From positions 112,587,501-112,651,500 of the forward strand of contig CM032231.1 in assembly GCA_019009955.1 (NCBI GenBank): a stretch of DNA of 64,000 bases, given 5' to 3'. Both the position numbers and the translations under genes were made by a program. Below the pieces are notes generated by a model. That model searched no databases and had not been told where the DNA came from. It was given only the letters and a program-made list of their open reading frames with translations. The DNA is from Riptortus pedestris (taxonomy: Eukaryota; Arthropoda; Insecta; Hemiptera; Alydidae). Positions within the stretch are counted from its first letter, which is position 1. Each line of letters starts with the position of its first letter. Below are positions 26,069 through 37,866 of this stretch, one piece after another.

Positions 26069-26550
26069 TTTTAGCAGATTTTCTTTAAGGGACGCTCCAA
26101 CAGTGTAATTTTTGTCTTATCGTTACCAAGCTCGATATATAATCGTTTTATGTAAAGATCAAGTTCGTTAACGGCTGATCAGACCACTAGGAGGGGTTTA
26201 GAGGAGGGGAATTTCGGAAATTCGAAATATTTCCGTTATTATACGTCCGATCGAAAAAGTGAATAGAACAAATCTTATAGCAAATTAAAAGGTCTATGAA
26301 TGTTGTTGCGTGCGATTTTTCATCTTCATTATTAACCGAGATACTTACATTTTTTAGTTTTTGGCCTTCAGTAAACCCCCACTCCTACTCATATCATATT
26401 AACAATAAGCTGTTATATCATGAAACACTTTATTTGAAGCTTAAATACCAAGTATTGTTCTAAATGAACTTTCGCTTTTTGAGATAAATGCAAATACGGG
26501 GCGCAAGTGGGAAATCTGCTTAGTTAAGGTAGCCTCTGCGTGGCGGACTT
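26069..26550 (+). mobile_element. HINE-A copy lacking the microsatellite
   Basis: TTTTAGCAGATTTTCTTTAAG leads directly to TTACCAAGCTCGATATATAATC, so the TA tract and neighbouring block are deleted. The 3' end is GCTTAGTTAAGG..CTCTGCGTGGCGGAC, with a worn stem-loop. Confidence 0.8.
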
Positions 26551-28702
26551 TTTACGTTTCGATACGCAAAAAAAAAGAATCTACAAATGAAAACAACTGT
26601 TTTTAAAGAAAAAAAAAACCCAAATTCGCCGTAATATGCAAATTTATTAAACGAATTATAAATCCGTTAATACTAATTACGGTGAAAACAAGTTTTCAAT
26701 CTATCACAGAAAATATCTCTCTCATTCGATTAAAGGACAAAGATTGTTCCGAATTTTTCTTCTATCCTCTTTCTATGAGAGCATTAATTTTAGAGCTTAA
26801 GGGCACAAAGATAGAAATTTAAGATAGAAACTTAGAGAATAAATGAACAAGTCACAGGAAAAAACGAAACGTTCCATTTAGCTGATAATGAAACCTAAAT
26901 AAAAAAAAAACTATTTATAACAGACTTTACTTTGTACAATGAACAAAGTTTTATAGAGCAACCTAAGCAGATTGAAGGAGCTATCTAAAATTAATAAAAA
27001 CGCAGTTAACATTTATGTGAATTCTAAGGTCGCGAATGGAATCCAAATAAAATAGTCAGTGAATACGCACTCACAATGTTAAAAGGTGTCGACCTGTAAT
27101 AGCAGACTATAAATATTGAAGGGAATCATACTGCCTTTAAACATAATCATTTTCCAATTATTCTCAGCATAAGCATTCACAAGTACGATTGAACTATCGA
27201 CTAATCAACATTGAGTGTACATAAAACTTATAAGGATAAATCTTGACTCATTGTGACTTGCCACAGCAAAAAGTAAATAAATAAGTGTAGCACATTATTA
27301 TTACAAATAAAAAAAATATGTATCATAATACCAGTTGCAACTGCGTCTTTAGCAAATATATTTATGGACCCATAAACCTTTAAAAGAGCATTTATATTCA
27401 CAGTGAAACGAATGATGACAATTTTACTAAATATTCCTGAAATAGGAAAAGCTATTATAGTGTCAAGCATTAAACCTCACCGAGTTCATGAATACGTTTC
27501 TCTCCAATTAACTTATATGATTTCAACAAATAAAATAATTCTCAGTTATATGACTTCCTCTTCTCATGAAATATTTATTGTTCGTAGGCATTTATATACT
27601 ATCGTATATGAATATATAATTTCCAGTCTGAAGAAAGCTATAAGACCAGACTTTATAAATGTTTCGTTATATTTCATTTTAAAATTATCGCCACACTATC
27701 GAAGGATCAGGAATCAATATATATTTTTTTCATTTTGGACTATAGGCTCGGAATTCAGATTCCCTGACTAAAACAGGGGAATAACAACATCCAAGACTGA
27801 CCAAGATACGCACCACCAAACAACATAATCACTACACAGAAGGACTACAGCTATACTTGTGGCTATTCGACCGTGAAACTTGAGAGTACTTTCCTACCCT
27901 CGCGTCTCACCACCAAGGAAACTATTGAAAGCGATTTAACATTCTGTCAGAACACTAAAGCAAACAGTAAAAATTAAAAAAGTAGACCAGTGGAATTACT
28001 AGTACAAGTCTTTTGTTATATCATTATTTATCAGATACCTCTACAAGGAGAATCATAAGTTTGCAGAGTATTGTGTGTGATGTATTACACTGGCATATTA
28101 AGTTTATGCGAAATTCAAAGTGAGAAGAGGATTATACTCCAATGGACACAGGTTGAGCAGAAACGAGTCAAGTAGGAATGAAATTGCTTTTATTATAAAA
28201 TATTTTTAGACAACATCTTAAAAATATCAAGTAAGCTAGTGGTTGACAAATTAACATGCCGGAGTGTAATACTGACAACGCCTTTGCCTAAGACAAATGT
28301 GAAAATCAGTATCAGTCAAATAGAAGAATTTATAAATGTAACCTCACAAAAAAATATAAGGGATTTTTATATTGTAATATGCCATGTCACAAAAAACAAT
28401 CGGAATTTATGGCTAACAAGCAATCTGGGAAAAATATTTATAACTAATCATGGAAAAAAATCTACAGCTAGGATGAATTTGTCCCCAAAAATGAAAATGC
28501 CCTTTAAAAAAGATATAATACCAAATAGAATCAAACCACAGTTATGGAGGAGCTGAAGGACACAGACACCTTTAGGTAGAGCTAAGAAGATATACTAAAA
28601 ACATAAAAAAAAAAAAAATAACTATAAAAATGAACAAATTAAAAGACAAAGCCGCAGATGAAGTTTTAGCCGAAGACAGGAGATACGAAGAACCAGGAAA
28701 AA
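26551..28702. other. AT-rich; two isolated open frames of unclear status
   Basis: Plus-strand frames at 27403-27771 (122 codons, the longest in the window) and 28239-28556 (105 codons, Lys/Asn/Ile-rich) lie here. Neither contains a motif I recognise and both match local AT composition, so they may be chance frames or relics of an unidentified element. Confidence 0.25.
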
Positions 28703-29742
28703 AGTCAGTCACGCAGAGGCTGCGCAACCTAAGCAGATTTCCCAAGTGCTGGTAAAACACCTGAGATTTCATAACACCCCTCTTTTTCATTTATATGTAA
28801 AAAACCGATGAGTAGAGAGGGGGGGGGATTACTGAAGGTAGAAAACCAGAAAGTACGAATAACTCCCTTAAATTTGAATTACCAAAAATGCATAGAGCAA
28901 CAATTGTAGGAAATCAAAAGTTGGTTCTACTACATTTTATGATCCGACTCACAATAACGAAGATATTTTGAATTTTCTAATATCCCCCCCCCCTCTAAGC
29001 CACCACTATTCCAGGTCCAAGTTCAGTCAATAACAAATATGATCTTTCGTGTGGATTGAAACAGCTAAATAGCGAGTATGGTATAGAACAAATAAACATT
29101 TTCGAGTAAAGAACGAAAAATATTAATTGATGACGTATGACGAGGTATTTGTGCCTCATAAAGTAATAGTTCAATGAAAACTATATTTTCTATGCTACCG
29201 GGTCACCCACCCTTGTTTAGTTCCATTACACCCCATACAAATTACCACCTCCCTTAAAATGGAACCAAGTTCAGTAGAAGGGGAACTATCCTTCTCACCC
29301 TAGGTGGGTTACACCACCTTAATACCATCTCAACTGATATGCTGGGTCTCAGATAAAAAAAAAAACTATATTTTCTATTAAACCCTGAAATGAAATGGTT
29401 CAGTATATAACAGCTTATAGTTAATATTATATGAGTAGTAGTGGAGGGGTTTACTGATGGCCGAAAACTAAAATATGGAAATGTCTTGGTTAATATTCAG
29501 TATAGAGAAAATATGTATATAACAACATTTATAGAACATTACATTTGCAATAAGATTGACTCTATACAATGTCTTGATCCGACAAATAATAACAGAGATA
29601 TTTCGAATTTCCTAAATTCCCCTCGTCTAAACCCCCTCCCCCTCCCCCTACCACTGGTCCGATTTTAGCCGATAAACGTTTAAATTTGCATCTGGTAACG
29701 ATCAAACCAAAATTGGGACCGTTCCAAAGGGAAATCAGGTAA
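28703..29742 (-). mobile_element. HINE-A long copy carrying a retroposon
   Basis: AGTCAGTCACGCAGAGGCTG, AAGCAGATTTCCCAAGTGCTG, first core module, then an inserted retroposon (29194-29363), second core module, and a damaged palindrome end (GGGAAATCAGGTAA) without the TA tract. Confidence 0.82.
29194..29363 (+). mobile_element. Small retroposon (~170 bp with poly-A) inserted in a HINE-A copy
   Basis: AACTATATTTTCTAT occurs at 29179-29193 and again at 29364-29378. Between the two copies lies a relatively GC-rich segment starting GCTACCGGGTCACCC and ending GGGTCTCAGAT followed by a run of A. A 15-bp target duplication plus 3' A tail is the signature of LINE-machinery retroposition. I do not recognise the RNA source; it has no clear A/B box and is not an obvious U-snRNA. 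The surrounding sequence is HINE-A, so the insertion is younger than that copy. Confidence 0.85.
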
Positions 29743-32473
29743 AATAGAAACATGATTGATGCTCATAACGCCATCAGAATGAGACATGCAGTCATCTGCA
29801 TTCATTCCAGCACACAGGACTTCTCCTATAGGTACGATGACCATGGGACAAGATCTTTTAATGACCAACAACATTTGGAGCGGGCACAGCTATAAATAAA
29901 TAAATCATTCAACAAATATAAGAGACGTAATTAGTATTCCCAGTAAAAGATTTTTGAGGGAGTGTTCTTGGAATAAAGACCTCAGGAATCTCGGCAACGA
30001 TAAAAACTCTATTTCTAGCGTCGGACTAACAAAACAAAAAGTATGGCGGCTTGTCGATTCAGACTCCCCAAAAGGAGCATAGAAGGTTCACCTCTTGCAT
30101 ATTCTATGACATAGTTTCTCCTCACCCCCAAACCTGGACACGCTTCCGACATTTGGTAGTCAGTGCGCAAATCAATGACTCGACTCCATACTGGCGTTTA
30201 AACTCTGACTCACTAGTAACTACCCGGGTCCAACCTGTTATTTTTTTGTTATGTACAACTGAAAGGGATAATGCCCTGATAAATATTTAACACCATTTAC
30301 CCAAAGGCTTATTGGGAACTTCTAAGTGGGTTAAATACTTGCATCAAGTTAACCATAGATGGAAGCGAAAACGCAACTACACTCCATTGTACTAGGCAGG
30401 ATGAACTAACTTCCAAATATCGGCCACATTGAGCAATGTTCGCAATAATAATGGTCGTATTATGAAATAAATTGAAAGCCGTTAAGTACATTTTTAAGCT
30501 TAGTCTCTGAACGAAATACCTCTTTCTCAAAAAGCTTGTGGCTCTCGTTTTGAAATGAAGGAGTCACTTGGATACAAAATGCAGGATATGAAAGATATCC
30601 TGCATTTAGTATCCCTGAAAGAGATAGGACAATGAGAACAAGAAACCTTCAGGAATTAAGGCATACGATTCATGACGGCGTCTTGTCGGAACAAACAATG
30701 TCTGTCTCAAGTACCTTTTAGTTAAACAAACATGTTATCGGTAGTCTCTACTGATATCAAGAGGCTATTTTGTAGTGTACAATACAAATTAAATACATAA
30801 TATATATCCTGCACTGACCACTGCAAAAGTGTATCGTATTAACACACATGAAATGCAGAATTACATTAGAACAAAATTTATGTCATGCTAATAAGGAAGG
30901 AGTTATAAGCCAAAGTCGGATTAACTTGATATAGTGGAATCGTCACAGAATAAATTCATTAACAAGTTCATAAATTCTCTGTTTACTGTGCATTGAAGTA
31001 TTTACAGGCTACTCCTGGTAATTGGTCTCGTGAACAGGTAAACCTGATTTGACTGAAAAAGAAAATAAAAGGGTCACAAGTACATGCAGTGGTTTCTCAT
31101 TGCCTTCTGCATCAGCCCATTCACCAATACAGGCATCATGAGGAATATTCCATTCACACCAGTAAAGGCATGAGTTGAGAAAATTGGATTCAAGGCTAGA
31201 GTTGTTAGACAGCTATCCCTCGGTAGCCTGGAGCATAAGCTGACTAATGATAGACTATTAGCAAGTAAGAGTATGCATACTACAATTTTAATCTACCCTC
31301 CAGTCTTGCCCCACTGACATGTGCATTACATTTTTTTACTGTATATACGTGTGACTATAGATCTATATTTAAGAAACTTGGTGTCATTTTTGTACTATTA
31401 CGCTGTATTATCTGTATATCATGGTTGCAGAGTTTGACGGACACGATTGCGTAAAATACATATTTTAAATCCCTTAGTTAAATTTAATGTAATGACAGCT
31501 ACGATGTTGTTACTACATAGTTTCTAAAATAAAATAAAGGATAATAAAGTTGATGAAAGAAGACTGTTTTACTAAAACAGAGAACTTTTGAAGCACGTTG
31601 TGAGACGAAATTTCGTAAGAGGTATAAAAGCAAATATTACTTAGGAATTAATATATTTTGAACACCTTATGCCCTCATTAATATCGATGAGAAACTTGTC
31701 CCATTACATACAATACAGCGGGAGAGGAAGGGGGTTGTAGAATGCGCTTATTAAAATAAGTTTTGAATATATTAGTCTTAAATAATTAATAGGGAAAATA
31801 TTAATACTGCAGAACAGTTATTTCTAGTACTATAAATAATGAAAGAACATTAATTCCTCAACGTAATTTTTCTGAGACGAAGATGCATATGTTCGTTTGT
31901 AAGTATAATAAATTCTGGGCGAGGAAATACAGCTGCTATTCGGCTTTAAGCAAGAGCAGCTACATAAAAATTGACCTTGCACGGTTACCCCTTACCAACA
32001 ATGCAACTCTCTTGCACAATCAGTCCGCATGACTCAGGTGGCGGCACATTCACACAGCCCTGCGTGCTAAGGCTGCGGAGCACATGGCTCGCGTGCTGCC
32101 TTTCCTTTGGGACTACTCACTCTGCGTGCCGCACTCTTCTTAATAACCACGAATGTCACAGAGGAACGATTTAACCTGCGAATCGTACGATAAGCATCCC
32201 GCATATTCCAAAGAACCCGAAGTCACGGGTCGAATAAATTCAATAAGACAAACTCAGAGGCATATCTTTTAAGTTACGGGACCAACAATGATAATATAAC
32301 TGAACAGGTCTAACGCAACTTAATAGAATTTAAGGAAGGCATTCTCCAAACCAATAATCCGGGGATGTCCAACTAGACGTTATAACAATCTCAAATATAA
32401 CTTCAACATTCTAAGGCTAGCAGTTTTCAAATTATGCGAGAAACGTACATAAGTCACGCTGAAACTAGTCAAA
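29743..32473. other. Unrecognised sequence
   Basis: It contains the 45-nt hairpin at 30.57 kb and a less AT-rich patch at 31.95-32.2 kb. No domain or splice structure found. Confidence 0.4.
30570..30614. repeat. 45-nt near-perfect hairpin
   Basis: GGATACAAAATGCAGGATAT, loop GAAAG, ATATCCTGCATTTAGTATCC: 20-base arms with one mismatch. The 5-base loop is short for a microRNA precursor. Confidence 0.85.
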
Positions 32474-33313
32474 AGTCCGTCACGCAGTATCTGAACTGCA
32501 TAAACCAATGTTAAGTGAATAAATACAAATAACAATGAGAAATGACCTCCACAACGGAAAGCAAACAACAAGCAGATCAGCCAACCACTCGGAGCTGAAA
32601 GATAGAAATATTCTTCACCGGAAAGAAAAACAATGGACTCAAATACATCTGAATATAACAAAATAATTTTATTGTAAACTATTTACTATATCTAGTGCTC
32701 CGATTCATAATGAACCAGAATAATGTTCATCTTAATCCCTCAAACTTTACTAATTCAAGAACAAAAAACTGCAAGTATCTCATATAGAAACGAATTGCTC
32801 ATCACAATATTTGGTATTTCAGCTTGAAATAAGACGGTTCATGATATATTGGCTTCATATTCATAATGTGCGATGACAAACAAGGCTGAAAATTAAAATA
32901 TTTCGGTTAATATTTGATAAAGATAAAGAATGCACATGATAACATTTATAGGTAATGTAAGTAGCAATAAGATTGGCTATGTACAATTTTTCGATCCGGC
33001 TAAGTGACGGAGATATTTCGAATTTTCAAAATTAACAATTTTCGAGATTGCCCCCTCTAAACCCACTGTCATTAACGAGCTTGATCTTTCTTTTTACATA
33101 AAGCGATTAAATATCGAGTTTGATAATGATGAAACAAAAATTGCTACCGCTAGAGTATAAACAGAGAAATATGCCTATATATATATTTTTTTTAAACGGA
33201 CCTCATTTTCGTCATCGCCTGAATAGGATCGATAGACATTAGAGGACATTTCCCGAAAACCGCGTCATGAGTACAGCCTGAATAGTTGATTTACCGTAAG
33301 GGAAATGGGGTAA
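32474..33313 (-). mobile_element. HINE-A copy
   Basis: AGTCCGTCACGCAG then a disrupted stem-loop, GAGAAATGACC, one core module (CAATAAGATTGGCTATG), CTACCGCTAGAGTATAAACAG, a short TA run, CGGACCTCATTTTCGTCAT and a worn palindrome. The left subterminal repeat is lost. Confidence 0.78.
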
Positions 33314-36018
33314 AGAGGGTTCAAAGTGGGTCAAAACGGATGCCTAGTTAAAATTAGAAACCCGAATATTTTCACGATACTTCATTCAAGGAAGAAAGAA
33401 GATTATAAGGTCATACAAGCAAGTTTCGAATGTAAACGCGAGTAGCGCGAAAGGTATTCCTACACTATCAGAGCTTTGTAAGCATCTCTTCAGAACCAAA
33501 ACATCAGTTCAAACCGACAAGAATAGTAAAGTAGGGAAGTGGTTGTGAAGAAAGTGGCCAAGGGCTAGCGGAACAAACCGAACTAAGGCGAAGGTAGCCG
33601 ACAAGAAAAGCTGTAATTGGAGGGATAGTTCTAATTGGGGCCCGAGGTGGGGCATTCTCATTATAGCACAATGCTAATGGACGACCTCCGGAGCGGAACC
33701 ATCTCGGGCCTTTAGTCCTTTCCAATCATATCAGCAATGGCAAACATCTATTCTCACTTGCAATCTAAGCAAGTTCTCTACTGGATAACCACATGCAAGG
33801 AACAATGACTCCAGTTCCTATATCATGAGATAACAGATAGTTCAACTGCATTCCAATGAGTCACCAGCCTGAAATAGCTGAGCTAAAGGTAATACATATT
33901 TTCTTTTAGAAACGCAATTAATCATACAAGGCAGTAAATTAAATAATTAACTTTCTAAAGGCTGAAATTAAAACTTATTTGCCCATAGAAAATTGAATCA
34001 TGACTCCCTTATTCAAAACTTTCTTATAATGTCCATACAAGGCGTGCAAAACTCTAAAATTTATCTGATATTCTATCACCGGGGAAAAAATGTTCCCTTG
34101 CTAAGGACAAGGGGGTCGAAATTGGAATTATTCTGCCTGACTGGTCGAAAATCAACCACATAGTAACAGATATATTTCAGTGAACATGTATGTATATGTG
34201 TCAACTATGATAAAATAACTAATTTTAAAATTAAAATATGAAGTTTTATAATTTCCAGAGACAGAGTAAACAAATAAAATCCTAAATATTTCAGTTAATA
34301 TGGCCTGAATAGAAAAATACTTTACAACCGTCTTCTTATTGACAACAAATAATGTTACGCGTTTAATTAATAAATCAATAAGGGTTCGGATGGGTTAAGC
34401 CGAGGGTACTTCTATAGCTCCGGGAGCAGGCTTTGAAAAAACAGCTTCAATCCCCACCAAGGAAAAACTTTAATTCACCAATTCGCTACAAGACAGTAGC
34501 TGCGGATTAGTGCGAATGTGGTAAATAAATTGGTCTGATGGTCTACAGAAGGTTTGACTCTCCTAGATCCCGTCCACAGGCAAGCTGTTGGTAATATATC
34601 CACTGGCCTTTCATATATAATGAGGTCAGCCTGCCTGAAAAATCACATCACAGGTCCTCCTTGGTTGGTAGAGATAGTTCGTTGAGTTAGTCACTCTACG
34701 TGATGAACGGGTTAACTATAGGTTACCACACTTTCTAGACAGGGTGGGACTAAGCATTTCATTTAATGTGTGCGTACTAAATAAATTCCTGTTGTCAAGA
34801 AGAGAATCGAAGTGAAATACCACCAAATGAATTAAGTCCAAGTTAACTAAATTAAATTAGAATAAATAAAGTGAATGTCAATTTAATATAATATTCATCG
34901 CAACTGAATAATTCTTACCAAATAATAATCTTTCGCAATAAATATATCCAATATATCAGTAGTTTGGATTTTAGCGGGAAAAAAGCCACCCCCACCCCCA
35001 CCTCCTGCTGAGGTTAGCTTCCATTTTGGAGCAAATAAATTTTTCTGTTTCAAAGGAATAATAAATACACAGAACATGAAATGCTGCAGGCTTAAATTGC
35101 TTCTTTAATTTGCGTTGGTGGCCCCACACAGAGCAATTCGGAGAGATAGGGTGATCTTCAAAGACGTAGTAAACCCTATCACGATGGCATCCTGTTTAGA
35201 ACAAGATCACATAACTATTGAAGTCGTTTGGCTCAGCATAAAACTTCGGCCATCCCAACCCAAAATAATGGTTGAATTTATACACACTCAGAGAATGAAA
35301 TAATGTTCTCGAAAAATACAGTTTTTGAAGCATTAAATAGCTGACTTACGACCAAAACTGTAATTCATGTAATCCTAAACAGACCTCCTGGTACTTAAGG
35401 CACTCTGTTGCACATTTTCCCTAAGACGTCTTTCCGAGGCCCTTTTCTCCCTGATTCTGATGTAGAATTCCATAAACAACTTTGGGGACACTATTTCATC
35501 CATGATTGTCCCACTAAAGCGCTTGCTATTAAATAAAATAAATAATTACTGCTGAGATATTCAGCTCCTGATCTGACTAAAAATCAATTAAAAGGAACAA
35601 TAATTGTGTGTAAAGAAAGCATGAATTCAATACCACTGCCTCTTCCTGTTGATAAAGGTTAATTCTTTGTTGACGAAAAGAACCGACGACGGAAGCGAGG
35701 TGAGTGTACTCTGGATTATAGTTAACAAGATGAGAGACAAAAACAAGCTGGAACGAAGGTGAAGATCAATTCTAAATAAAGTTGCTTCTATTTCTAGTCT
35801 GGATCTTCTCCAGAAATCCAGTAGTCAGCCTCTAACCAGTGCCATCTTTATCAACAGCTCAAGGTATATACACGCTCCACATATACATAAATTAGCAAGA
35901 ATATACTGAATAAATTAAGGCTAATGTTAACCATGTGTGTTACGGTGGTGGTCTCAATACGCTTGGATAACTTTGTACCATGGATTTACATTCTCGCGAG
36001 GATATGAAAATTCATAAA
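33314..36018. other. Unrecognised sequence with GC-richer patch
   Basis: 33500-33725 (GGGGCCCGAGGTGGGGC, GACGACCTCCGGAGCGG nearby) stands out in composition. A C-rich run is near 34990. No coding evidence. Confidence 0.4.
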
Positions 36019-36766
36019 AGTCCATAACGCAGGGGCTGCGTAAACTAAGCAGACTTCCCATGTGAAGTTTCACAATAGATAAATCTACATACTAGTAACA
36101 AACAGTTAACACCACCGTGTTTATTAAGTGAATAACTACAAACCATAATGAGAAATCTTTCAGTGGAGAGGGGGGGGGGTTATCAGAAAGTAGAAAGTAT
36201 ATGCATGTATCTCATCTTAAAAGATTTCTTGAACACAATATTTGGTATTTTAGCTCGAAATAAGTCGGTTCATGATATATTGGTTTATTCATAACGTGCG
36301 ATGACAAGACAAAGGAGGAGGACTGAAAATTATTTTGTTGAACTAAAAATTATAACAATGCAAATATCTCTTTTAATATTTGAGATAGAGCAAGAATGTA
36401 TATAACAATATGTATAGGTAATGTAATTTGCAATAAGATTGGTGTTAAGAATTATCGATCCCACATATAGTAACGGAGATATTTCGGACTTTAGAAATTC
36501 CCCCGCCCATCAACGAACTTGATTTATCTATTTACATAAAACGTTTAAATATGGCGTTTGGTATAGATCAAACAAAAATTGCGGCCCCTAGAGCGTTAAC
36601 AGACATATAGACACGCACGCACGCAGACACACACACACGCGCACATAATTTTGAACGGGCCTCATTTTCGTCATTTCTTGTGTAGGATCGATGGACATTT
36701 CTGGAAATCCTTTGAAAATTGCGCCAAGCGTACATCCTCAATAGCTGTTTTCCTCTAAAAGCAGCT
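36019..36766 (-). mobile_element. HINE-A copy with CA/CG-type microsatellite
   Basis: AGTCCATAACGCAGGGGCTG, AAGCAGACTTCCCATGTGAAG, a core module and GCGGCCCCTAGAGCGTTAAC. Where other copies have (TA)n this one has an ACGCACGC/ACACAC tract (36608-36646). The palindrome has decayed to TTTTCCTCTAAAAG. Confidence 0.8.
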
Positions 36767-37313
36767 TGAATACGTCACATTGCAGTCTCCATCATTGATT
36801 TTATTTAGCCTTATAATAAAGGAATAACTCATTTATATTGATTTATATATCAATTATATATATTTTTATAGGGGGAGAGAGAAATAAAAATAATAGCAAA
36901 ATAATAACCATAACGGAAAAATATAATTAATTTTCTAATAACACCAATAAAATATTTTATTAACCTTCCTTTTACTTCATTTAAGTAATTAAGTGAAATC
37001 ATTTACTTCCCTCAAAAAAGAAATAATCTACTGTATAGCTGTAACATAATCTGTTCAATAACTTGGCTTGCCCTTATTTCGAATCGATAGTAAATCTCCA
37101 GAACACAATTATAGTAAAAGTTTATGTAATTTAACATTATCCACATTTTCTAAACAATTTCTTTATAAGATCCACAAAATGGACGATTGTCTCAAAATAA
37201 TAATGATTGTAATATTAGAAAAAAAATAAGGTAAACATTTCAGGAAATTTACAGACCTAGTTATTTAACTCTTTAGATCCATTTTTTTGAGGTGCTGGAT
37301 GGTGAAGGAATTA
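36767..37313. other. AT-rich, nothing identified
   Basis: Short stretch ending at the foldback at 37.3 kb; no frames or repeats. Confidence 0.4.
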
Positions 37314-37504
37314 TTATCTTAGGTAAGAAAAAACGCCTCTTTCCTTCACTGTTCTTTGTGACTGGAGTCACAGGGAATCCTTCGTTCCTGTCACATCATT
37401 GTGAAGAGCAGGGCACTGATGATGGAGCGTATGCTCTGAAAGCGCTCTGTTGCAACGAATAAAGAACAGTGAAGGAAAGAGGCGTTTTTTCTTACCTGAG
37501 ATAA
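37314..37504. repeat. Foldback with 44-bp inverted arms enclosing a hammerhead-like motif
   Basis: Arms 37314-37357 and 37461-37504 are reverse complements with a single mismatch (start TTATCTTAGGTAAGAAAAAA and continue CGCCTCTTTCCTTCACTGTT). The 103-bp centre has a GTGACTGGAGTCAC palindrome and the motif listed at 37411-37460. Confidence 0.92.
37411..37460 (+). ncRNA. Hammerhead-ribozyme-like motif
   Basis: GGGCACTGATGA, T, GGAGC-GTAT-GCTCT (stem II), GAAA, then AGCGCTCTGTTGC. The core CTGATGA...GAAA is present, stem I can form from GCA/TGT, and stem III is the short self-complementary AGCGCT, as in dimer-dependent hammerheads of Penelope-like and retrozyme elements. One extra T before stem II departs from consensus. 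Confidence 0.45.
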
Positions 37505-37754
37505 CTCTTTAGAGGCAGGGGGGAAAAAAATACAAAATAAGCAAATGCCTTGGTTACTTTTAGACAAAACAAATTTGTATAGGGATTTTTTGTTGATCCA
37601 AAAACCTACAAATTACGTTCTTCCAAGGTCCTTGTCATGATTATCGGAGGTTTTCTGGTATTGACCGTGTCATGGTATTTTTTACCAACGTTTCGCTAGT
37701 CATACTGCTAGCTTCTTCAGGATATTTCAACAGACAATGAGTGTCAACTGCACA

Positions 37755-37866
37755 TATATTTGAAAGGTCCTAATTTTCGTCATCTCCTAGGTAGCAGCAC
37801 CCATGGAATTGTTTTAAGAATCGCTTGAAGAGTACAACCTTGATAGCTCATTTCCCTTTCTGCTAA
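37755..37866 (-). mobile_element. HINE-A palindrome-end fragment
   Basis: TTTGAAAGGTCCTAATTTTCG, TCATCTCCTAGGTAG, AGAGTACAACCTTGATAGCTC and TCTGCTAA match the terminal 110 bases. Confidence 0.7.

Noticed and set aside
27403..27771. 122-codon plus-strand frame, the longest in the window
   Set aside because: No recognisable motif, Ile/Ser/Tyr-rich as expected for AT-rich chance frames; kept only as an unclear note.
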